A DNA stretch of 64,000 bases from Natrononativus amylolyticus (GTDB lineage Archaea > Halobacteriota > Halobacteria > Halobacteriales > Natrialbaceae): the NCBI RefSeq assembly GCF_024362525.1, contig NZ_CP101458.1, positions 620,001-684,000 of the forward strand, read 5' to 3'. Both the position numbers and the translations under genes were made by a program. Numbering within the stretch: the first letter of the stretch is position 1; each line of letters begins with the position of its first letter. Of the stretch, positions 24,964-34,198 are shown in pieces. The notes under the pieces were generated by a model, which did not search any database, was not told the origin of the DNA, and was given only the letters and a program-made list of their open reading frames with translations.

Positions 24964-25001
24964 ATTTACACGTCGCGGTCAGTGCGATTCCTATCCTCAC
25001 A

Positions 25002-25469
25002 ATGGCACGAATGCACACCCGCCGCCGCGGAACGTCCGGTTCGGACAGACCGGCGGCAGACGAACCACCGGAGTGGAGCGACGTCGACCCCGAGAAGGTA
25101 GAAGAACGGGTCGTCGAACTGGCAGAGCAGGGCTACGACCCGAGTCAGATCGGGATCAAACTGCGCGACGAGGGCGTGACGGGAACGCCCGTTCCCGACG
25201 TCTCTCTGGCGACCGGGAAGAAGGTCACCCAGATTCTCGAGGAGAACGACGCCAAGCCGGAGCTCCCAGAGGACCTCTGGAACCTGATGGAGCGCGCGGT
25301 CCGCCTTCGCGAGCACGTCCAGGAGAACGGCCAGGACTACCAGAACAAGCGCGCCTTACAGAACACCGAGTCGAAGGTGCGCCGCCTGGTGAACTACTAC
25401 CGCGGCAACGAACTCGACCCCGAGTTCACCTACTCCTACGACGTCGCAAAGCAGCTGCTCGAGGAGTAA
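25002..25469 (+). CDS. rps15: Small ribosomal subunit protein uS15
   Basis: A 155-residue archaeal uS15 with the usual N-terminal extension (MARMHTRRRGTSGSDRP) absent from bacteria. The C-terminal half has the rRNA-binding helices (LMERAVRLREHVQENGQD, then NTESKVRRLVNYYR). It binds the central domain of 16S rRNA. It leads a cluster with the RecJ-like gene 22 bp downstream, pcc1 and rps3ae, and has a structured region upstream. Confidence 0.95.
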   Translation: MARMHTRRRGTSGSDRPAADEPPEWSDVDPEKVEERVVELAEQGYDPSQIGIKLRDEGVTGTPVPDVSLATGKKVTQILEENDAKPELPEDLWNLMERAVRLREHVQENGQDYQNKRALQNTESKVRRLVNYYRGNELDPEFTYSYDVAKQLLEE

Positions 25470-25491
25470 TCACACCGCCGTCGACCACCCC

Positions 25492-26667
25492 ATGCCCGCA
25501 CCGACCCACGCTGCCGACGACCTCGCCGCGACCCTCGAGAGCGCCGGCTTCGTTCGGCTCGTGACGCGGGCGGACGCGGACGCGCTGGCGGCGGGCGGCA
25601 TCCTCGCCGGCGCGCTCACTGAGCGTGAGACGCCGTTCCAGTTCAGCGTCGGCCGGACGGTCCGCGAACGGACCGCTCGCGTCGCCGACGGCGGCGCCGA
25701 CGAGGTGACGCTCGCGATCGGTTCGACCGACGCCGACGTTCCGGAACTCGAGTCGGACGACCGCCCCGCCGCGCTCGCGGCGTGTGCGCTCGCGACCGAA
25801 CTCGAGGTCGCGCCGGACCCGGTGCTCGCACTGGCCGGCGCGGTCGCCGCCGGCGTCGAACCCGGCGCGGGGGAGACCGAGTGGCTCCTCGAGCGCGCCC
25901 GCGAGACGGGTCGTCTCGAGCGACGCCCCGGCGTCGCCGTGCCGACGGCGGACCCGGTCGACGGCCTCGCACACTCGACGCGGTGTCGCGCGCCGTGGTC
26001 GGGCTCGCCGGAGGCGACCCGGGAGGCGCTCTCGACGGTGGCTCTCGACGACGAACTCGACGACGACGCACACCGCACCGTCGGCTCGCTCGTCGCCCTC
26101 GACGTCGTCGGGGCCGAGGACGCGACCGAACGGGCGGCGGTGTCGGTCGGTCGGTTCCTCCGGCCGTACGCGGCGCCGGAGAGCGCGTTCGAGACCGTCG
26201 GCGGCTACGCCGACGTTCTCGCCGCGACCGCACAACTCGATCCCGGAACCGGCGTCGCACTGGCGATGGGCCACGACGCCCGCGAGTCCGCGCTCGACGT
26301 CTGGCGAGCCCACGGCAGAGAGAGCCACGAGGCGCTGTCGACGGCGGCGACCCGCCGGTACGACGGCCTGTTCGTCGTCGACGTCGACGGAGGACCGGTC
26401 GAAACCGTGGCGCGACTCGCCGCGGCGTTCCGATCGCCCGAGCCGCTCGCACTCGCGGTCGGCGATGGCGAGGCGGCCGTCGCCTCGTCCGAGCCCCGGT
26501 CGCTCGCGACGCAGTTCGAGGCGATCGCTCGAGCGCTCGCCGACGCGCGAGCGGGCGACGGGGCGGCCGGCGTCGAGTACGACGCTGGCCGCCGGCGTGG
26601 CTACCTGCAATACGGGTCGGAAGTGGACGAAACGACGCTCGTCGACACCGTGAGGGAGCACCTATGA
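25492..26667 (+). CDS. RecJ/DHH-family-like protein with degenerate active site
   Basis: A 391-residue protein in the position where archaea encode a RecJ/GAN/Cdc45-like protein next to rps15. The first DHH motif (HxDxDG, usually SHHDADGLTAAGILA) reads TRADADALAAGGIL: the histidine is Arg26 and the glycine Ala31, though D28 and D30 remain. No DHH triad is found where expected (the strand LFVVDVDG lacks it) and no GGGH motif closes the DHHA1-like part. Nuclease activity is therefore unlikely; a structural role like Cdc45 in the CMG helicase is plausible. The stop overlaps the pcc1 ATG. Confidence 0.7.
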   Translation: MPAPTHAADDLAATLESAGFVRLVTRADADALAAGGILAGALTERETPFQFSVGRTVRERTARVADGGADEVTLAIGSTDADVPELESDDRPAALAACALATELEVAPDPVLALAGAVAAGVEPGAGETEWLLERARETGRLERRPGVAVPTADPVDGLAHSTRCRAPWSGSPEATREALSTVALDDELDDDAHRTVGSLVALDVVGAEDATERAAVSVGRFLRPYAAPESAFETVGGYADVLAATAQLDPGTGVALAMGHDARESALDVWRAHGRESHEALSTAATRRYDGLFVVDVDGGPVETVARLAAAFRSPEPLALAVGDGEAAVASSEPRSLATQFEAIARALADARAGDGAAGVEYDAGRRRGYLQYGSEVDETTLVDTVREHL

Positions 26668-26999
26668 TGCGGCGCGCGACGATCCGGACGACGCACGCCG
26701 ATCCCGCGACGGTCGCGGCGGCGACCGAGCCGGACAACACCGACGAGATGACGACGGCGGTTGACGCCGACGAAGACGCGGTCGTGACGCGGATCGAACG
26801 CGAGACGACCGGCGGGCTCCACTCGACGGTCGACGACTACGTGGTGAACCTCGAGGTCGCAGCGGAAGTGGTACAGCAGACGACCAACACACCGGACGCA
26901 GACGCCCGCGACGGCGCGGACACGTGCGCGAGCACGAGTCAGGAACGCGAGAGCGCGGGTGTCGAGGCGTCCACGACAGATCAACCCAACAATGAGTGA
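26664..26999 (+). CDS. pcc1: KEOPS complex subunit Pcc1
   Basis: A 111-residue protein (110 if the second of two adjacent ATGs is used). The core up to about residue 75 has the Pcc1 pattern, including a strand pair around VDADEDAVVTRIERETTGG and the helix STVDDYVVNLEVAAEVVQQ. Pcc1 dimerises the KEOPS complex that makes the t6A modification in ANN-decoding tRNAs. The last 35 residues are an acidic, low-complexity tail. The ATG overlaps the upstream stop, and its end overlaps rps3ae by 8 bp. Confidence 0.85.
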   Translation: MMRRATIRTTHADPATVAAATEPDNTDEMTTAVDADEDAVVTRIERETTGGLHSTVDDYVVNLEVAAEVVQQTTNTPDADARDGADTCASTSQERESAGVEASTTDQPNNE

Positions 27000-27633
27000 A
27001 CGATCAGTTTCACGTGCGAAACAGGAGAAGCGGTGGTACACCGTGCTCGCGCCGGAGCAGTTCGACCGGCAGGAGCTCGGCGAGACCCCCGCTGACGAAC
27101 CGGAGAAAGTCTACGATCGGACGATCGAGACCACGCTCGGCGAACTCACGAACAACGCCAGCGAGAACAACACGAAGCTCACCTTCAAGGTGACCGACGT
27201 CGGCAGCGACGCCGCGTACACGGAGTTCACGGAACACTCCCTGACCCGTGACTACCTGCGCTCGCTCGTCCGCCGCGGCGCCTCGAAGATCGAGGCGTAC
27301 GTCACCGTCCTCACGACGGACGACTACCGCGTCCAGATCCAGCCCGTCGCCTTCACCACGAAGAAGGCCGACGCGAGCCAGGAGAAGGCCATCCGCGAGA
27401 CGATGGTCCGGATGATCGAGGAGGCCGCCGAGGACCGCACCTTCGAGGAGCTCATCGACGGCGTCGTCGAGGGACGACTCTCCTCGGCGATCTACGGCGA
27501 GGCCAAGACGATCTACCCGCTTCGCCGCGTCGAGATACAGAAGACGACCCTCGAGGCTCACCCCGACGAAGTCGCCGAAGAAGAGGCGACCTCCGTCGAC
27601 GTCGACGAAGCCGACGTCGCGACCGACGACTGA
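26992..27633 (+). CDS. rps3ae: Small ribosomal subunit protein eS1 (S3Ae)
   Basis: A 213-residue eS1/S3Ae with clear family segments: SRAKQEKRWYTVLAPEQFD, TLGELTNNASENNTKLTFKV and YLRSLVRRGASKIEAY. The acidic C-terminal tail (EEEATSVDVDEADVATDD) is a halophile feature. It binds near the mRNA exit of the 30S subunit. The start overlaps pcc1, which is upstream and on the same strand. Confidence 0.95.
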   Translation: MSERSVSRAKQEKRWYTVLAPEQFDRQELGETPADEPEKVYDRTIETTLGELTNNASENNTKLTFKVTDVGSDAAYTEFTEHSLTRDYLRSLVRRGASKIEAYVTVLTTDDYRVQIQPVAFTTKKADASQEKAIRETMVRMIEEAAEDRTFEELIDGVVEGRLSSAIYGEAKTIYPLRRVEIQKTTLEAHPDEVAEEEATSVDVDEADVATDD

Positions 27634-27713
27634 GCCGGCGATCGATCCGATTTTTCCCGCGACAGTCACGGAGAGCAGCGGCGCTCGAGGGCTGGATACC
27701 AGAACGGCGGCGC

Positions 27714-28148
27714 TCACTCCGTGACGACGACCCGACCGACCATCCCGCCCCTGACGTGTGGCTCGCAGATGTAGTCGTAGCTTCCGGGAACCTCGAAGGT
27801 GTGTTCGTACGTCTCTCGCGTACCGAGGCGCCCGCCGCGGTGCTCGTACCAGGCGTCGATCGCCGTCTCCTCGTCCTCGAAGTCACCGGTCGCGAAGTAG
27901 TCGGCACCCTCCGGAAGCGATCGCTCGAGAGCGGTCACCGTGTGGTCGGCCTCGCTCGTGTTCTTCCAGACGACGGTCTCGCCGACCGACGCCTCGTACT
28001 CGTCGGGGAGGAACTCGTTGCGGCTCATCCCGATGTCGTACTCCGCACCGCCGAAGAGCTGGTCGGTGGCGTCGCCGACGACGAGACAGCCCGCGAGTCC
28101 CGTACAGACGGCGCTTCCGGCAGCCGCGAGGTAGACGCGCCGGTTCAT
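27714..28148 (-). CDS. Halocyanin-like blue copper lipoprotein
   Basis: A 144-residue cupredoxin. The signal ends in a lipobox LAGC (residues about 18-21), so the mature protein is probably lipid-anchored on the outer face of the membrane. Copper ligands are visible: His in EADHTVTA, Cys and His in YICEPH, and Met in GGMVG, in the normal type I order. It would shuttle electrons in the respiratory chain. It is convergent with rps3ae (80 bp apart). Confidence 0.88.
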   Translation of the reverse strand: MNRRVYLAAAGSAVCTGLAGCLVVGDATDQLFGGAEYDIGMSRNEFLPDEYEASVGETVVWKNTSEADHTVTALERSLPEGADYFATGDFEDEETAIDAWYEHRGGRLGTRETYEHTFEVPGSYDYICEPHVRGGMVGRVVVTE

Positions 28149-28324
28149 ACGCGGGCGTTAGGAGGGGCGAGATATAACGACCGCGGTTCCCTGGCCGGCA
28201 CCCGGTTCGGCGCAACCGGCGCCGGTGGCCGGCCCCATCGAGAACGTCACCGGTGGAGCGGTCGAGTCTCGAATCGTCGTCGAAACGAAAACACGTAAGG
28301 TCGCCCCCCGTCGATTCGGCGAGT

Positions 28325-29056
28325 ATGCTTCCCCGGTTCGTGGGGCGCCTCGGCGTCGCCGACGCGGTGACGATCGCCAACGCCGCCCTCGGGTTCGTCG
28401 CCGTCGTCGTCGCCTTCGTCGACATCGACATCGCGGCGCGGCTCATCCTGCTCGCGGCGGTCGCCGACGGGCTCGACGGGATCCTCGCCCGCCGGTACGG
28501 CGGCACCCCCGCCGGGCCGTACCTCGACTCGCTCGCCGACGTCGCCTCCTTCGCCATCGCGCCCGCGGTGCTCGCGTTCGTCGTCGTCTCCGAGGGGCTC
28601 GGGGTGAGCCTCGAGACGGTGACCCTCGAACTCGGGGTCGTGGTCGCGGTCTGTGCGCTGTTCGTCGCGATGGCGGTCGCTCGGCTCGGCATGTACACCG
28701 CCTACGACACGGCCGACGACTACACGGAGGGGATTCAGACGACGCTCGCGGCGACGATCATCGGCGCGACGATCCTCGCGGGCGACCCCGTCTCGAGCCC
28801 GTGGCTCGTCCTCGCCGTCACGGGCGCGTTCTGTTACCTGATGGTGTCGAGGATCCGATACCCCGACCTGCTCGCCCGCGACGCGCTCATCATGGGCGTC
28901 GTTCACGTTCTCGCGATACTCATCCCGTCATTCGCCGGGCGGACGTTCCCGTACGCGCTGTTGACCCTCGGAATCGCGTACATGACGCTGAGCCCCTGGT
29001 TCTACTGGCGAGAGCCCGCCGAGCCGGTCGAGGCCGACGTGTATGGAAACGCTTAG
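28325..29056 (+). CDS. pssA: Archaetidylserine synthase, PssA type
   Basis: A 243-residue membrane CDP-alcohol phosphatidyltransferase. The signature DGLDGILARRYGG followed by GPYLDSLADVASF supplies the metal-binding aspartates. The length and C-terminal membrane segments match the PssA group that makes archaetidylserine, which with PssD supports archaeosortase-dependent anchoring of surface proteins in Haloferax. Two dozen upstream in-frame codons are rejected in favour of the ATG at 28325. Confidence 0.8.
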   Translation: MLPRFVGRLGVADAVTIANAALGFVAVVVAFVDIDIAARLILLAAVADGLDGILARRYGGTPAGPYLDSLADVASFAIAPAVLAFVVVSEGLGVSLETVTLELGVVVAVCALFVAMAVARLGMYTAYDTADDYTEGIQTTLAATIIGATILAGDPVSSPWLVLAVTGAFCYLMVSRIRYPDLLARDALIMGVVHVLAILIPSFAGRTFPYALLTLGIAYMTLSPWFYWREPAEPVEADVYGNA

Positions 29057-29158
29057 GAGCGTCCTGGCACGACGGGTTCGTATGAACACGGCTACGGCGA
29101 CGGCCACGGCTCCGGTCGCGGCCGCGAGAACGACGGCGGCTCTCCGCCGGGTGACGCC

Positions 29159-30439
29159 ATGAGTGACGAGGACGCCCCGGAAACTGCCGAGGCAGAGGAA
29201 TCGGGAGCCGACGAGCCCGAGGAGATCACCGTCGACGGGCTGAACGAACGCCTCGAGGGCATCGGCACCAATCTCGAGGGAGCCGAGACGGAAGCCGACC
29301 TCGACGCCATCGAGGCCGAACTCGAGACCCTGCGAGCGGACTTCGAGGGGGCGGAGTTCCCCGAACCCGACGACGACGACGAGGACCCCGCCGGCGAGTT
29401 CGAGTCGGGACTCGAGGACCTCGAGACGACCCTCGAGGACTCGCGCGGCCCCTACGCCGCGGACGTCGTCGCGGAGATCGACGACGCGATCGAGGAGATC
29501 GCGGAGACGCGCTGGACCGAGCAGGGCGAAGCGGAGCTGCTCGAGACCGTCGAGACGTTCGTCGCGGACGTAAACGAGATCCTCGGGACCGGACTGTCGC
29601 TCTCCGTCGGCGAGGACGTCCCGACCCGCCTGACCGCGACCCTCGAGGACGTCGCCGCGGAGATCGAGGCCGTCGATCTGGACCCGGACGCGGACGCCGA
29701 GACGATCGCCGAACTGCTCGAGGCCGCCGACGCGCTCACTACGGGCGTCGAGGACGCCCAGACCTGGGACGACCTCTCCGTGCGCGAACAGCTTCGCGCA
29801 CAGGGATACTACGACGTGCTGGAACACGTCAAGGACTACCCGCCGGAGTGGCACGCGCTCAAGGTCCACGAGAAACAGGGGAACGTCGAGATGGTGTTGC
29901 TCGCCCTCGAGACGTTCGACTCGGACTTCATGGAGGAACACGCCCTCGAGGCGCTCACCCGGATGGGGCCCGTCGAGGCCACCGAGGCGATGCTCGGGCG
30001 GGCGGGCAAGCGCGACAAGGACGCGATCGCGATCCTCGGCAAGATCGGCGAGCCCAACGAGGAGGCGATCGAGACGCTGCTCGACTACGTCGACGCCGAC
30101 AAGGACCCGCTGCTCCAGCAGGCGACGTTCAAAGCCCTCGGCGAGATGGGCGCCACCGACGCCGTCCAGCCGATCGCCAACAAGCTGGTCGCGGAGAACG
30201 ACGACGTTCGCAGCGCGGCCGCCGGCGCCCTCGGCCTGATCGGCGACACCCGCGCGATCGAGCCGCTCGCGGACGTCCTCGCCGACGACGAGGAAGACAC
30301 CGTTCGGGCGAGTGCCGCCCGAGCGCTCAACCAGATCGGCACCGAACAGGCCCTCGAGGCCGTCGCGGAGTACGCCGACGACCGCGCGTATCTCGTCCAG
30401 GCGGAGGCGGAGAAGGCGGACCTCGAGCCCGCCACCTGA
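29159..30439 (+). CDS. HEAT-repeat domain protein
   Basis: A 426-residue very acidic protein. Residues 1-190 are predicted helical/coiled-coil with many Glu/Asp, and about 230-420 hold six or so HEAT/PBS-lyase-type repeats of about 31 residues (for example KDKDAIAILGKIGEPNEEAI and VRSAAAGALGLIGDTRAIEP). Such repeats form a scaffold for protein binding; no enzymatic motif is seen and no partner is evident. The ATG at 29159 overlaps the TGA of a 26-codon open frame that starts at 29082 and is rich in Thr/Ala. Confidence 0.75.
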   Translation: MSDEDAPETAEAEESGADEPEEITVDGLNERLEGIGTNLEGAETEADLDAIEAELETLRADFEGAEFPEPDDDDEDPAGEFESGLEDLETTLEDSRGPYAADVVAEIDDAIEEIAETRWTEQGEAELLETVETFVADVNEILGTGLSLSVGEDVPTRLTATLEDVAAEIEAVDLDPDADAETIAELLEAADALTTGVEDAQTWDDLSVREQLRAQGYYDVLEHVKDYPPEWHALKVHEKQGNVEMVLLALETFDSDFMEEHALEALTRMGPVEATEAMLGRAGKRDKDAIAILGKIGEPNEEAIETLLDYVDADKDPLLQQATFKALGEMGATDAVQPIANKLVAENDDVRSAAAGALGLIGDTRAIEPLADVLADDEEDTVRASAARALNQIGTEQALEAVAEYADDRAYLVQAEAEKADLEPAT

Positions 30440-30483
30440 GCCGTCAGCCAGACACCGACTCACGGCCCCGTACCCCGTCCGTT

Positions 30484-30490
30484 CTTTAAG
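30484..30490 (+). promoter_or_regulatory. TATA-like element for the phospholipase-D-like gene
   Basis: CTTTAAG lies 26 bp before the ATG at 30516, in the usual place for a leaderless start. Confidence 0.45.
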
Positions 30491-30515
30491 TACCATCGCG
30501 CCCCCAGGCCGGGCT

Positions 30516-32273
30516 ATGCGCGTCGGACTCGGGACGATCGTTCTCCTCGCGGTGTGTGCGGTCGCGGTCTTCCCGCCCGCAGCGGCGCTCGCGGCCGACC
30601 AGCCGCCAGACGACCCCGAGTGTCCGACCCGCGCGGCCGACGGCCAGTCCGCGGACCCTGGCACGCAGCCCCGAATCGTCGAGCTGTATCCGAACCCGAC
30701 GATTCCGGGTAACGACGGGGAGTACTTCGTCCTCGAGACGCCGCCGAACACGTCCGTCGACAACTGGACCGTGACGGACGGCCACACGACCGCTGCGCTT
30801 CCGAACGCGACGGTTTCCGGACGCACGGCCGTCAGCATGAGCCCGGAGCGAACGCGCGCGCTCACCGATGCGCCGGTGCTCGAACTCGAGGGTCACCTCC
30901 GACTCGCGGCCGACGGCGACCGAATCGAGGTCCGCGCCGACGGCGAACCGATCGACGCCGTCGCCTACGACAGGGCGCCGCTGGCCGAGCGCTGGTACCG
31001 GGCTGGCGGCGATTACCCGACGGGTGCGAGCGGCGACTGGTGGCCGAGAGACGCCACCTGCCTCCCGGTTTCGACCGGCGACGCGACGACCGCCGACGCG
31101 TTCGTCCAGCCCGACAGCCCCGAGGTGCCCGTCGAAACCCTCCGGGCAGCAGACGACCGCATCCTGCTGGCGGGGTACACGTTCACCTCAGAGGCGGTGG
31201 CCGAGGAACTCGTGGCGGCGACGGACCGCGGCGTCGAGGTCAGCGTTCTGCTCGAGGCCGGGCCGGTCGGTGGCACGCCCGACGCGACCGAAACCCGCCT
31301 CGACGACCTCGAACGGGCGGGCGTCGACGTTCGCGTCCTCGGGGGCGAGGGAGCGAGGTACCGCTATCACCACCCGAAGTACGCCGTCGCGGACGACACG
31401 CTGCTGGTGATGACCGAGAACTGGAGCCCGTCGGGCGTCGGCGGGGCCTCGAGCCGGGGTTGGGGGGTCCGCCTCGAGGACCCGGCGCTAGCAGCCGATC
31501 TCGCGGCGGTGTTCGAGGCGGATTTCGAGGGGTGGGACACCCGTTCGTGGTCCGCCCACCGAACGGAAGCGACGTTCGTCGAGGACGAGCCGTCGACGGG
31601 AGCGTTCCCCCGAGAGCACGGACCCGAATCCGTCTCCGTCGACGGCGTCGAACTGCTGCTCGCGCCGGACAACGCCGAGAGTCGACTCGGCGAACTCATC
31701 GAGGGGGCCGACGAGCGCGTCCTGATCAAACAGCCGCGGATCGGAGACGAGGTCTCGCTGCTCGAGGCCGCGGTCGACGCCGCCCACCGCGGGGTCGAGG
31801 TGCGGATCCTGCTGGACTCGACGTGGTACGTCGAGGACGACAACGAGGCGCTGGCCGACGACCTCGAGACCGCCGCCGCGAACGACGACCTGCCACTCGA
31901 GGTGGCCCTCGTCGACTCCGGAGACCGGTTCGAGAAAATCCACGCGAAAGGGCTCGTCGTCGACGGGGAGACCGCCGTCGTCGGCAGTGCGAACTGGAAC
32001 AACAACTCCCTGCAGAACAACCGCGAGGTGCTCCTCGTACTCCACGGGGAGGAGGCCGCGGCGTACTACGCGGCGGTGTTCGAGGACGACTGGTCCGGCG
32101 AGACGTGGCTGGTGCCGGTCGAACTGCTCGGCATCGTCGCGGTCGCGTTACTCGGCGTGGGGTACGCCGGACGAAAGCGGATCCGCTTCGAACTCAGTTC
32201 TCGAGCGGGGTCGCACTCGAGAGCTCCTCGTCGAGATCGGCCGCCGCCATCTTCTCGACCAATGCGTCGATGA
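30516..32273 (+). CDS. Secreted phospholipase-D-like protein with lamin-tail domain
   Basis: A 585-residue protein. Residues 1-27 are a Sec-type signal (LLAVCAVAVFPPAAALA). Residues about 52-155 look like a lamin-tail/LTD beta sandwich (PRIVELYPNP). Two HKD motifs follow: H286-P-K288 to D293 and H476-A-K478 to D483, the latter in IHAKGLVVDGETAVVGSANW. PLD-superfamily members are phospholipases or nucleases; the LTD-PLD combination often fits an extracellular nuclease. A membrane helix near residues 535-555 may anchor it. The last 27 codons run 80 bp into the convergent DHH gene. Confidence 0.82.
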   Translation: MRVGLGTIVLLAVCAVAVFPPAAALAADQPPDDPECPTRAADGQSADPGTQPRIVELYPNPTIPGNDGEYFVLETPPNTSVDNWTVTDGHTTAALPNATVSGRTAVSMSPERTRALTDAPVLELEGHLRLAADGDRIEVRADGEPIDAVAYDRAPLAERWYRAGGDYPTGASGDWWPRDATCLPVSTGDATTADAFVQPDSPEVPVETLRAADDRILLAGYTFTSEAVAEELVAATDRGVEVSVLLEAGPVGGTPDATETRLDDLERAGVDVRVLGGEGARYRYHHPKYAVADDTLLVMTENWSPSGVGGASSRGWGVRLEDPALAADLAAVFEADFEGWDTRSWSAHRTEATFVEDEPSTGAFPREHGPESVSVDGVELLLAPDNAESRLGELIEGADERVLIKQPRIGDEVSLLEAAVDAAHRGVEVRILLDSTWYVEDDNEALADDLETAAANDDLPLEVALVDSGDRFEKIHAKGLVVDGETAVVGSANWNNNSLQNNREVLLVLHGEEAAAYYAAVFEDDWSGETWLVPVELLGIVAVALLGVGYAGRKRIRFELSSRAGSHSRAPRRDRPPPSSRPMRR

Positions 32274-34098
32274 CCTCCTCGCGCTTTCCCTTGACGAACT
32301 TGATCGAGCCGACGACGAGGTGGCCGCCGCCGGAGACGCCGCCGCCGGGGATCTCCTCCTCGAGTTCCGAAACCATCCGCGGGATGTCGAGTCGAACCCC
32401 GTCGCTCCGGAGTACGGCGAAGTCAGGGCCGTAGCCGACCGTGATAACCGGATCGCCGGTTTCCTGGATCTTGCGGTCGTGGATCTCGCCGGTGGTCTTC
32501 CCCGGCGCAGGGTAGGTAAAGCGGTGGGCGTGGTTTTCGACGTCGATTCGGTAGAGGTGGGCGTCGCTCTCGAGCACTTCGTGTTCGACGTGGGGCATCG
32601 CCGCTTCGAGCTGGTCGTCGACGTCGGCGCGGGCGCGGTCGGCGAAAAAGGAGACCAGTTCGCGGTGATGGGCCTCCTCGACCCCCCCGAGTTCCAGCAG
32701 GTCCTGAATCAGCTGGTCGCCGGAGTTGTAGCGCAGCCAGTGGGCGGCGTAGTCGAGCGCCTCGCTGACGTCCTGCAGGCGTTCCTCGTCGTAGGCCTCC
32801 TCGGCGGCGAGCTCGAGGTACTGGCTCATCGCGTCGGCTTTCGAGCGGTCGGCGAGCCCGGCGACGGCGGGGATGTGTCGAAGTTCCTCGCCGAGGTCGG
32901 GGTCGATCATCCGCGCGAGTTCGACACAGAGCATCCCCGTGGTGATCCGGTAGTCCTCGTCGTGGAGGTACGGGTTGACGTGGGCGTCGAGGAGGTGCTC
33001 GACGGCCTCGGGATCGGGATGGTGGTGGTCGACGGCGACGATCGGGATGTCGTAGTGGGCCAGCGTCTCGTAGGCAGGGACGTCCTCCGCAGTCGAGCCG
33101 TTGTCGAGCATGAGCAGGAGGGGGAGCTGCTGGCCGTGTTTCTCCCGGTCCTCGAGCGCGAAGTTGAGGTCTCGCGTGGCGTCTTCCATCTCGTAGAACG
33201 GCGCCTTCGCGGGCAGGCGCTTGATCAGGTGGCGGGGGGCGTCGTCGTCCTCGTGGACCTCGGCGATGAAGCGCTCGAGGGCCAACTGGACCGGCACCGC
33301 GGCGCACATCCCGTCACCGTCGGCGTGGTGGCGAACGCGGATCGGACGCCCCTCGAGCACGGTGCGTCGGAGCAGGGTGGCGACCTCCTCTAAGTTCGGG
33401 CGTAGCTTCTCGAAGGCGGGCCAGTCGATCAGCGGCTCGACGTCGTGGGGCTTGGCGCGCTCCTCGAGGGCGGCCTCGAGTCGGTCGCGGGCCTCGGCTT
33501 CCGTCTCGCCGTCGAGCGCCGAGAGGCCGTCGACTTCGATCTGGACGGTGCCCTCGCGGCGCTCGGGGGTGCCGGTGACGCGAACGATGTCGCCGACGTC
33601 GACGGCCGGGTAGGCGCGAACCCCTGCCTCCTCGAACGCGGCGCAGGGAACGACGCCGTCCTCGTCGGCGACGTGGAAGATCGTCGGCCCGCCGGTCTGT
33701 TTGACCTGGACGACCTCGCCCTCGAGGTGGATCTGTTCGCCGACGTTGGCATCGAGGCGGCCGGTGCCGGTCAGGGCGTACTCGTGGGTGACGTCCTCGA
33801 GTTCGTACTCCTCGACGTCGACGGGTTCGAACGCCAGATCGCCGTTGTCACGAACGGTCTCGAGTTCGACGACGAGTTCCTCGCCGACCCGGAAGGTGCC
33901 CTCGAGGACGGACTCGTGAACGAGTCCGGAGACGTCGTCGGAGAGGTCGACGAAGACGCCGTAGTCGACGATGCCGTTGATTTCGGCGAGATAGGGGCGC
34001 CCGGTTTCGAGATCGTCTGCCGTGCAGTCGGAAGCAAGATCGTAGACGACGGAATCCCCGTCGTCCGCGCCGGCGTCGCCGGCGGGCTCACGTGTCAT
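32194..34098 (-). CDS. S1/OB-fold DHH-family phosphoesterase (RecJ-like)
   Basis: A 634-residue protein. Residues about 30-95 form an S1 RNA-binding domain (AEINGIVDYGVFVDLSDDVSG), about 110-190 an OB-fold, and the rest a DHH/DHHA1 catalytic unit: RVRHHADGDGMCAAVPV, LMLDNGS, AVDHHHPD and a closing SGGGHLVV. All metal-binding motifs are intact, so exonuclease or oligoribonuclease activity is expected, perhaps on RNA given the S1 domain. The ATG at 34098 is preferred to upstream in-frame codons because these are antisense to the JAMM gene. Confidence 0.85.
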   Translation of the reverse strand: MTREPAGDAGADDGDSVVYDLASDCTADDLETGRPYLAEINGIVDYGVFVDLSDDVSGLVHESVLEGTFRVGEELVVELETVRDNGDLAFEPVDVEEYELEDVTHEYALTGTGRLDANVGEQIHLEGEVVQVKQTGGPTIFHVADEDGVVPCAAFEEAGVRAYPAVDVGDIVRVTGTPERREGTVQIEVDGLSALDGETEAEARDRLEAALEERAKPHDVEPLIDWPAFEKLRPNLEEVATLLRRTVLEGRPIRVRHHADGDGMCAAVPVQLALERFIAEVHEDDDAPRHLIKRLPAKAPFYEMEDATRDLNFALEDREKHGQQLPLLLMLDNGSTAEDVPAYETLAHYDIPIVAVDHHHPDPEAVEHLLDAHVNPYLHDEDYRITTGMLCVELARMIDPDLGEELRHIPAVAGLADRSKADAMSQYLELAAEEAYDEERLQDVSEALDYAAHWLRYNSGDQLIQDLLELGGVEEAHHRELVSFFADRARADVDDQLEAAMPHVEHEVLESDAHLYRIDVENHAHRFTYPAPGKTTGEIHDRKIQETGDPVITVGYGPDFAVLRSDGVRLDIPRMVSELEEEIPGGGVSGGGHLVVGSIKFVKGKREEVIDALVEKMAAADLDEELSSATPLEN

Positions 34099-34198
34099 CT
34101 TGGACCGTCCTTTGAGATGGGGGCGTATAACCCTTGCCAAGACGTGATCACCGCGGCCTTCCGGAACGTTTAGCAACGCCAAGCCCGCAGGGGAGGGT

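Noticed and set aside
29082-29162. 26-codon frame as an independent gene before the HEAT gene
   Set aside because: Low-complexity Thr/Ala repeat-like sequence without conservation evidence; mentioned only as part of the coupling pattern.
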